A DNA stretch of 64,000 nucleotides from Elephas maximus indicus (taxonomy: Eukaryota; Chordata; Mammalia; Proboscidea; Elephantidae): assembly GCF_024166365.1 (NCBI RefSeq), contig NC_064846.1, positions 26,061,866-26,125,865 of the forward strand. The letters are read 5' to 3'. Positions within the stretch are counted from its first letter, which is position 1, and the number at the start of each line of letters is the position of its first letter. Of the stretch, positions 58,945 through 64,000 are shown piece after piece. Made by a program: the position numbers and the translations under genes. Below the pieces are notes generated by a model. That model was not told the origin of the DNA and ran no database searches. It worked only from the letters and a program-made list of their open reading frames with translations.

Positions 58945-59040
58945 GACTTTTGACCTGAAGAACTATAAGAGAATACGTATGTGTTGTTTTATGCCACTAA
59001 GTTTGTGGTAATTTGTTACAAAGCAATAGGAAGGAAATAA
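58945..59040 (+). mobile_element. MLT1-type LTR, 3' part (split)
   Basis: GACTTTTGACCTGAAGAACT, then ATGCCACTAAGTTTGTGG and TTTGTTACAAAGCAATAG. It is the natural continuation of the LTR at 56890. Confidence 0.7.
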
Positions 59041-59244
59041 TCAGGCCCCTAAGAGTGAGAGAAAGGACAACTTAAACGTGCATATGAATCACCAGGGGAT
59101 CATGTTAAACTGGAGACTCTGACCCAGTAGGTCTGGGGCAAGGCCTGAAAGTCCGCATTTCTAACAATCTCCCAGGTCATGCCAATGATTGTGATCTGAT
59201 GCACACTTGGATTAACAAGAGACCAGAAGACAGTTTACAAAGCC

Positions 59245-59440
59245 TTTTCACATCCATCATGCCTAATTTTATCATCTCCACAACCTTGTGATGCAGATAT
59301 CATCATCGGCATTTTACACACGAGGAAACCAAGGCTGCATCAGAGAGGCGAAGTCATTTGCCCAACCGAAGTCACAGGGTTGGAACTCAGGTGTTCTGGC
59401 TCCAAATCCTGGGCCTTTGTCTTGGACGGTGCTTCTCAGC
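59245..59440 (-). repeat. MIR SINE
   Basis: Reverse MIR pattern: ATCTCCACAACCTTGTGATG, ATTTTACACACGAGGAAACC and CACAGGGTTGGAACTCAGG. Confidence 0.75.
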
Positions 59441-59463
59441 CCTGGCTGCATATTAGAATCACA

Positions 59464-59860
59464 TGGTACTATGAATGGAATTGTGTCCCCCCAGAATGTG
59501 TTATAAATCCTTACTCCTATACTTGTGGTGTAATCCCATTTGGGAATAGGACTGTTATGCTAATGGAGCACATCAATGTAGGCTGTGTCTTAAACCAATC
59601 ACCTTTGAGATATACAAAGGGCAGGCTAAGCACAGAGGATACGCCAATGGAGAAAGATTGATGCCACCTGGAGATCACCAAGGAGCCAAGGAGAGAAGCC
59701 AAAGGAGGCAAGGATTTTCCCCCAGAGTGAACAGAGTCTTCCCCTACAGCCAGTGTCCTGTATTCGGACTTCTAGTCTCCTAAACTGTGAGAAAATAAAT
59801 TTCTGTTCCTTAAAGCCACCCTCTTGTCATATTTCTGTTATAGCAGCACTAACTAAGACA
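59464..59860 (+). mobile_element. MaLR-like LTR, complete-looking
   Basis: Same family as 47038, in the same orientation: ATGAATGGAATTGTGTCCCC, TGGAGATCACCAAGGAGCC, CTAAACTGTGAGAAAATAAA and GTTATAGCAGCACTAAC. Confidence 0.7.
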
Positions 59861-59869
59861 CCCGGGAGC

Positions 59870-60190
59870 TTTTAAGAATCCAAATGGCATAGGCTACATT
59901 CCAGCCTACCTACATCAGGATGTCTTGGGGTGTGGCCCAAGCATCAGCATTTTTTAAAGCTCCCCAAGTGATTCTGATGTACGGCTAAGGTTAAGAACCA
60001 CTGCACCAGGTCAGTGGTTCTCAAAGTGTGGTCCCCGAATCAGCAGCATCCGCATCACCTGGGAACTTACTAGATGTGCAGATTCTCGGGCTCGCTCCAG
60101 ACCTACCGAATCCAAACTCTGGGGGTAGAGCCTGGTGATCTGTGTTTTAACAAGCCCTCCAGGGGATTCTGATGTTCTCTAACGTTGAGA
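59870..60190. repeat. MER5-like hAT DNA transposon remnants
   Basis: Two copies in opposite phase: one ends GGTTAAGAACCACTGCACC near 60005, the next begins GTCAGTGGTTCTCAAAGTGT and contains ATCAGCAGCATCCGCATCAC. Confidence 0.75.
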
Positions 60191-60962
60191 CACGGGACTG
60201 AAAAGGACCAGCTTGACTCCATATCAGAAGCTGGGCTTGGGAAACCAAAGTGCACCTCGAGTCCAGATAGAAAGTTAGGCCAGATGCTAAGCAACAGAAA
60301 CCAGCCACCTAATGGGTGCATCAGAGTATGAACAGTTCTCAGGCTGGAAACTAGAAAACCAGGCCCCCACAGCACAGGCTTTCTGATGGTTGGCGGGAGA
60401 GACATCTGCCAAAGGCACTCTCAGATTGTCAAAACATCCTGGAATAGAGTCTAGTATTTGCCTCCCATGCTGCACCTTGCTCTCCACTCCCTCACTTAAA
60501 ACACTAACCTTGCCCATTTGTGCTCTCACCTGAACTGAGTAAATAATCTTCTAACAGCTCTTCTCCCCACCCGTCTCTCCTTGGTATCCAAGGTAAGAGT
60601 GGCAGGCAAAAGGTTAGTTCTAATGTACCTGGGCGGATGGATATACAACCGAAAATAGGAGTAACCTCCCTGAGCCCACCTCCCCTGCCTCAGCAACACT
60701 GCTGCCCTTTGACCTAACCTCCACAAGTACTATCTCTGGAAAATGGAAAATTCCACAGCCAAATATTAGAACATTTTCTAGAATGCAGCTCCTCTCCTTT
60801 TCTCCTCCTCTCCCAGAGACATCTTGGATCTATAAGGATCGAGAAAGGCAAGCCTGGTAGCCATGGCCCATTGACCAGAGACAAGGTAGGTCAGGGGGCA
60901 GAAAATGTACTCAGTGAGTATACCCAACAGACAGCAGCTTTAGCTGGGAAAATGGGCTCTAG
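60191..60962. other. Intergenic, nothing recognised
   Basis: No coding exon or clear repeat seen. Confidence 0.4.
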
Positions 60963-61150
60963 CCTAAACTAGTCGACGACTCCTGGCGACCCCACGTGTG
61001 TCAGCGTGGAACTATGCTCCACAGGGTTTCAATAGCTGAGTTTTTGGAAGTAGATTGCCAGGGTTTTTTCCCAAGGCGTCTCTGGGTGGACTCAAACTTC
61101 CAATTTTATGTCAGCAGCTGAGCAAGTTAACCCTTTGCACCACCCAGGGG
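60963..61150 (-). repeat. AfroSINE, long form
   Basis: Reverse copy: AGTCGACGACTCCTGGCGAC, CACAGGGTTTCAATAGCTGA and CCCTTTGCACCACCCAGGGG. Confidence 0.88.
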
Positions 61151-61960
61151 CAGGCTGACAGCTATTAACAATTCTTTTCCTTGTTTTCCCCCAACCCTTC
61201 TGAATCCTCAACATATTGAGTTCCAGGGGATAAGAAACCAGGGAACAGGACACCGTATTTGAAAGAATTAGAATCTGAGCTTACATGTGTGGTTAACCGC
61301 CCCCCGCCCCAAGGAGGCCAGGCCCCTGAAATAACTTACCTGGCCTCACTTCCCACTTCAACTGATTATGATCATTTTGCTTGATTAAAAGCACTCATAA
61401 TAGTAACTGACCATCAGCTATTAAGCAAATGCTTCATTAAGCTGAGACTAGTTATTAATCTAACACTTGAGACTTAGGAAGAAAAGAAGTGGAAATTTAA
61501 TATCAAGCTACAGAGGAAGAAAAAGTGTGATTAGAGTCAATTCTCTCTTCTGCCAGACAGGAGACCTGATGAATGAACCTGTCCCTCCAAACAAAGTCCT
61601 TGAAGCATCAGTGAACGGAGAGAGCACGGCAAGATAGTGTGCACCAGGGCCTTGGGGGTTGTCTAGTAACTTTGTCGTTGGAGGGGGAGGGACTAGCCCA
61701 GGGCACGGGGGAGGTCTGCACTGGGACTGCTGCCTTCAGAGAGCTGGAGCGGCAGGAGGCTGAGGACTGACGAAGAGAGAGGGAGGGATCCTCAATGAGC
61801 TGCAGGATTCCAAAGATGGCAAGGTGCCAGCCTTGACTGCCAGCGATGGGCAGAATTGTGCTGGCCCTCTGACTCCACAGCTCCTTCTTCCCCGGCACAT
61901 GAGAATTTGAGCTGCAGAACCGGCATGCCCTGGTAAGCACAAGTCTGGACAGTTCAAGAC
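61151..61960 (+). promoter_or_regulatory. GPR119: Presumed GPR119 upstream region and 5' UTR
   Basis: This is the non-repetitive sequence between the last SINE and the GPR119 start. There is no CpG island. 61350-61480 is AT-rich with several TTAAT/ATTAA-type homeodomain-like motifs (for example GTTATTAATCTAAC near 61450). Such motifs fit a tissue-restricted endocrine promoter, but this is inference; no TATA box or transcription start is assigned. Confidence 0.35.
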
Positions 61961-62968
61961 ATGGAATCATCTTTCTCCTTTGGAGTGGTCCTTGCTGTCC
62001 TGGCCTCCCTCATCATTGCTGCAAATGCACTAGTGGCCGTGGTTATGATGTTGCTGATTCACAAAAACGATGGTGTGGGTCTCTGCTTCACCTTGAATCT
62101 GGCTGTGGCTGACACCTTGATTGGCGTGGCTATCTCTGGCTTAGTCACAGACCAGATTTCCAGCCCTGCTCGGTCCACGCAGAAGACCCTGTGCAGCCTT
62201 CGGATGGCATTTGTCACTTCCTCCTCAGCGGCCTCTGTCCTCACGGTCATGCTGATCGCCTTTGACAGGTACCTTGCCATCAAGCAGCCCCTCCGCTACT
62301 TCCAGATCATGAGTGGGCTCATGGCTGGGGCCTGCATTGCTGGGCTGTGGTTGGTGTCTTACTTCATTGGCTTCCTCCCACTCGGAGTCCCTGTATTCCA
62401 GCAGACCACCTACCAGGGGCCCTGCAGCTTCTTTGCTGTGTTTCACCCTCGCTTCGTGCTGACCCTCTTCTGTGTTGGCTTCTTCCCAGCCCTGCTCCTC
62501 TTCGTCTTCTTCTACTGCAACATGCTCAAGATTGCCTCCGTGCACAGCCAGCAGATCCGAAAGATGGAGCATGCGGGGGCCGTGGCTGGAGCTTACCGGC
62601 CCCCACGGACTCCCAACGACTTCAAGGCCATCCGCACTGTGGCTGTTCTAATTGGGAGCTTCACTCTGTCCTGGGCCCCCTTCTTTATCACCGGCATTGT
62701 GCAGGTGGCCTGCCAGGGCTGCCACCTCTACCTAGTGCTGGAACGGTACCTGTGGCTCCTCGGTGTGGGCAACTCCCTGCTCAACCCACTCATCTATGCC
62801 TACTGGCAGAAGGAGGTGAGGCAGCAGCTCTACCAGATGGCCCTGGGAGTGAAGAAGGGACTCACCTCACTCCTCCTCCTTCTCTCTGCCAGGAATGGTG
62901 GCCCTGAGGGGCCTAGGGAAAGTTCCTGTCACATCGTCACTATCTCCCACCCACAGCTTGATGCCTAA
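61961..62968 (+). CDS. GPR119: GPR119, glucose-dependent insulinotropic (lipid-sensing) receptor
   Basis: An uninterrupted 335-residue frame, the same length as human GPR119 and recognisably the same protein throughout. It is a class A seven-transmembrane receptor. TM1 is about residues 8-32. [15 protein letters not shown] opens TM2. Cys78 at the top of TM3 can pair with Cys155 in the second extracellular loop. The G-protein motif DRY is residues 102-104. TM6 carries SWAP (237-240) in place of the common CWxP, as in other GPR119s. TM7 has NPLIY (275-279). The receptor binds oleoylethanolamide-type lipids, couples to Gs at the plasma membrane, and promotes GLP-1 and insulin release. The start is the first Met of the conserved N terminus, in a good context (GACATGG). 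No intron is needed, and no damage is seen. Confidence 0.98.
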   Translation: MESSFSFGVVLAVLASLIIAANALVAVVMMLLIHKNDGVGLCFTLNLAVADTLIGVAISGLVTDQISSPARSTQKTLCSLRMAFVTSSSAASVLTVMLIAFDRYLAIKQPLRYFQIMSGLMAGACIAGLWLVSYFIGFLPLGVPVFQQTTYQGPCSFFAVFHPRFVLTLFCVGFFPALLLFVFFYCNMLKIASVHSQQIRKMEHAGAVAGAYRPPRTPNDFKAIRTVAVLIGSFTLSWAPFFITGIVQVACQGCHLYLVLERYLWLLGVGNSLLNPLIYAYWQKEVRQQLYQMALGVKKGLTSLLLLLSARNGGPEGPRESSCHIVTISHPQLDA

Positions 62969-63269
62969 AACGGTAAGAGCAGAGAAGTTTCTAAGTGCCT
63001 TCCCCCTCCCTTTTCTGGGCCCCAACCAGGAGATCAGATGGAGCTAAGGGAATTGCTTCAGGCAATTGACCTCTGCCCCACCCCCCTCATCCCCAGGTTG
63101 AGAGGCAACTGAGGCAGCGTCCCGATTTTCTTCTATAATCACTTTCCCCGTTTGCAAACCTCCATTCCTCTCTGTCCTTCTTTTGAAAAAAGCCTGTTTC
63201 TCTTGTACAGGTATGATTACTTAAAGAAATGTACTACATTTCTACTTTCAGAAATGTAGAAATGTACTA
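62969..63269 (+). other. GPR119: Presumed GPR119 3' UTR
   Basis: Follows the TAA stop. No canonical AATAAA is evident in this stretch, so the transcript end is not placed. Confidence 0.4.
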
Positions 63270-63815
63270 CTGAAATGATGCTTCTATGTCAAATCCTATT
63301 TTAGAATACACTAGGGAAGCACCCTCCAATACAAATATAATGCAAGCCACATGCATAATTTTAAATGTTCTAGTGGCCACATTAAAAAGGTGAAAATAAT
63401 GTTGTTGTTGTTTTTTAATAATTTTTGTTGTTGAGAATATACACAGCAGAACATATACCAATTCAACAGTTTCCGCATGTACAATTCAGTGACATTGATT
63501 ACGTTCTTCGAGTTGTACAACCATGCTCACCCTCCTTTTCTGAACTGTTCCTCCCTCATTAACATAAGCTCGCTGCCCCCTAAGTTTCCTATCTAATCTT
63601 TTGAGTTTAATTTTTTTAACCCAATATATCCAAAATATTATCACTTCAACATGTAGTCAGTATAATTATCCTATTTTTCATACTAAGTCTTTGAAATCCA
63701 GTGTGTATTTTACCCTTACAGCACATTTCAGTTCAAACTAGCCATATTTCAAATGCTAATAGCCACGTGTGGCTAGTGGCTACTGTACTGGACCACACGG
63801 CACTAGAGAAATGAG
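63270..63815. repeat. Old interspersed repeat with a nested insertion
   Basis: The outer parts, about 63290-63390 (CCTCCAATACAAATATAATG) and 63605-63810 (CCACGTGTGGCTAGTGGCTA), belong together and match the family seen at 25500. They are separated by about 210 bp (63391-63605) with GAATATACACAGCAGAACAT and TGTACAATTCAGTGACATTG, an L1-like reverse 3' end. Confidence 0.5.
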
Positions 63816-64000
63816 ACGGACTCTTTTTAACTGTTTACTGATTGCCTTGGTAAAGTGAGGGATTCCTGTACCTCCTGCCCTCCACCATTTATCTGTGGTA
63901 TAAATCGGGATTTTATATAGCGAGTTTGCATAAAGTGTAGGAACCCAAATTAGATTCCAAAGCTTGTCTCCTCCCACACCTCATGGTATTCAAAACAGTG
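63816..64000. other. Window end, nothing recognised
   Basis: No gene or named repeat. In human order the next gene in this direction would be SLC25A14, which is not reached. Confidence 0.4.

Noticed and set aside
62347-62907. A 186-codon plus-strand frame inside GPR119
   Set aside because: It is a shifted-frame shadow of the GPR119 coding sequence.

Overview
This is a stretch of mammalian (eukaryotic) genomic DNA. It is best read as the X chromosome of an afrotherian, most likely an elephant or close relative. Two lines of evidence support this. First, about 28 insertions or fragments are AfroSINE-type tRNA-derived SINEs with the core CGAGTCGATTCCGACTCATA, a family known from Afrotheria, accompanied by pieces of an RTE-clade LINE. 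Second, the only confident genes are GPR119 (plus strand, 61961-62968) and RBMX2 (minus strand, six coding exons between 36535 and 44855). These are head-to-head neighbours at human Xq26.1, so the window runs opposite to the human reference. Species and chromosome are inferences from repeats and gene order.

Layout. Positions 1-20703 are one tandem array, already running at the first base. It is made of roughly 220 copies of a ~93 bp unit, each carrying its own (AC)n tract, with several levels of higher-order duplication; all long reading frames there are repeat artefacts. Positions 20704-36500 are gene-poor and filled with L2, L1, MER5-like, AfroSINE, RTE and degraded retroviral/LTR sequence, with one weak candidate terminal exon near 24834. 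RBMX2 occupies 36535-44855 with a CpG-rich promoter at about 44700-45070. The 17 kb between the divergent genes holds MIR, L2, LTR and AfroSINE copies and some unremarkable sequence. GPR119 has an intact single coding exon, followed by about 1 kb of downstream sequence with a nested old repeat.

The two genes are not functionally linked: RBMX2 is a nuclear spliceosome/RES-complex RNA-binding protein and GPR119 a Gs-coupled lipid receptor of gut endocrine and pancreatic beta cells. The most unusual elements are the giant higher-order minisatellite, whose every unit resembles a 3' splice acceptor; a 111 bp perfect copy of nearby sequence placed 1,330 bp downstream inside an LTR-like sequence; a tRNA-Gly-headed SINE; and a ~295 bp unidentified insertion that splits an AfroSINE.
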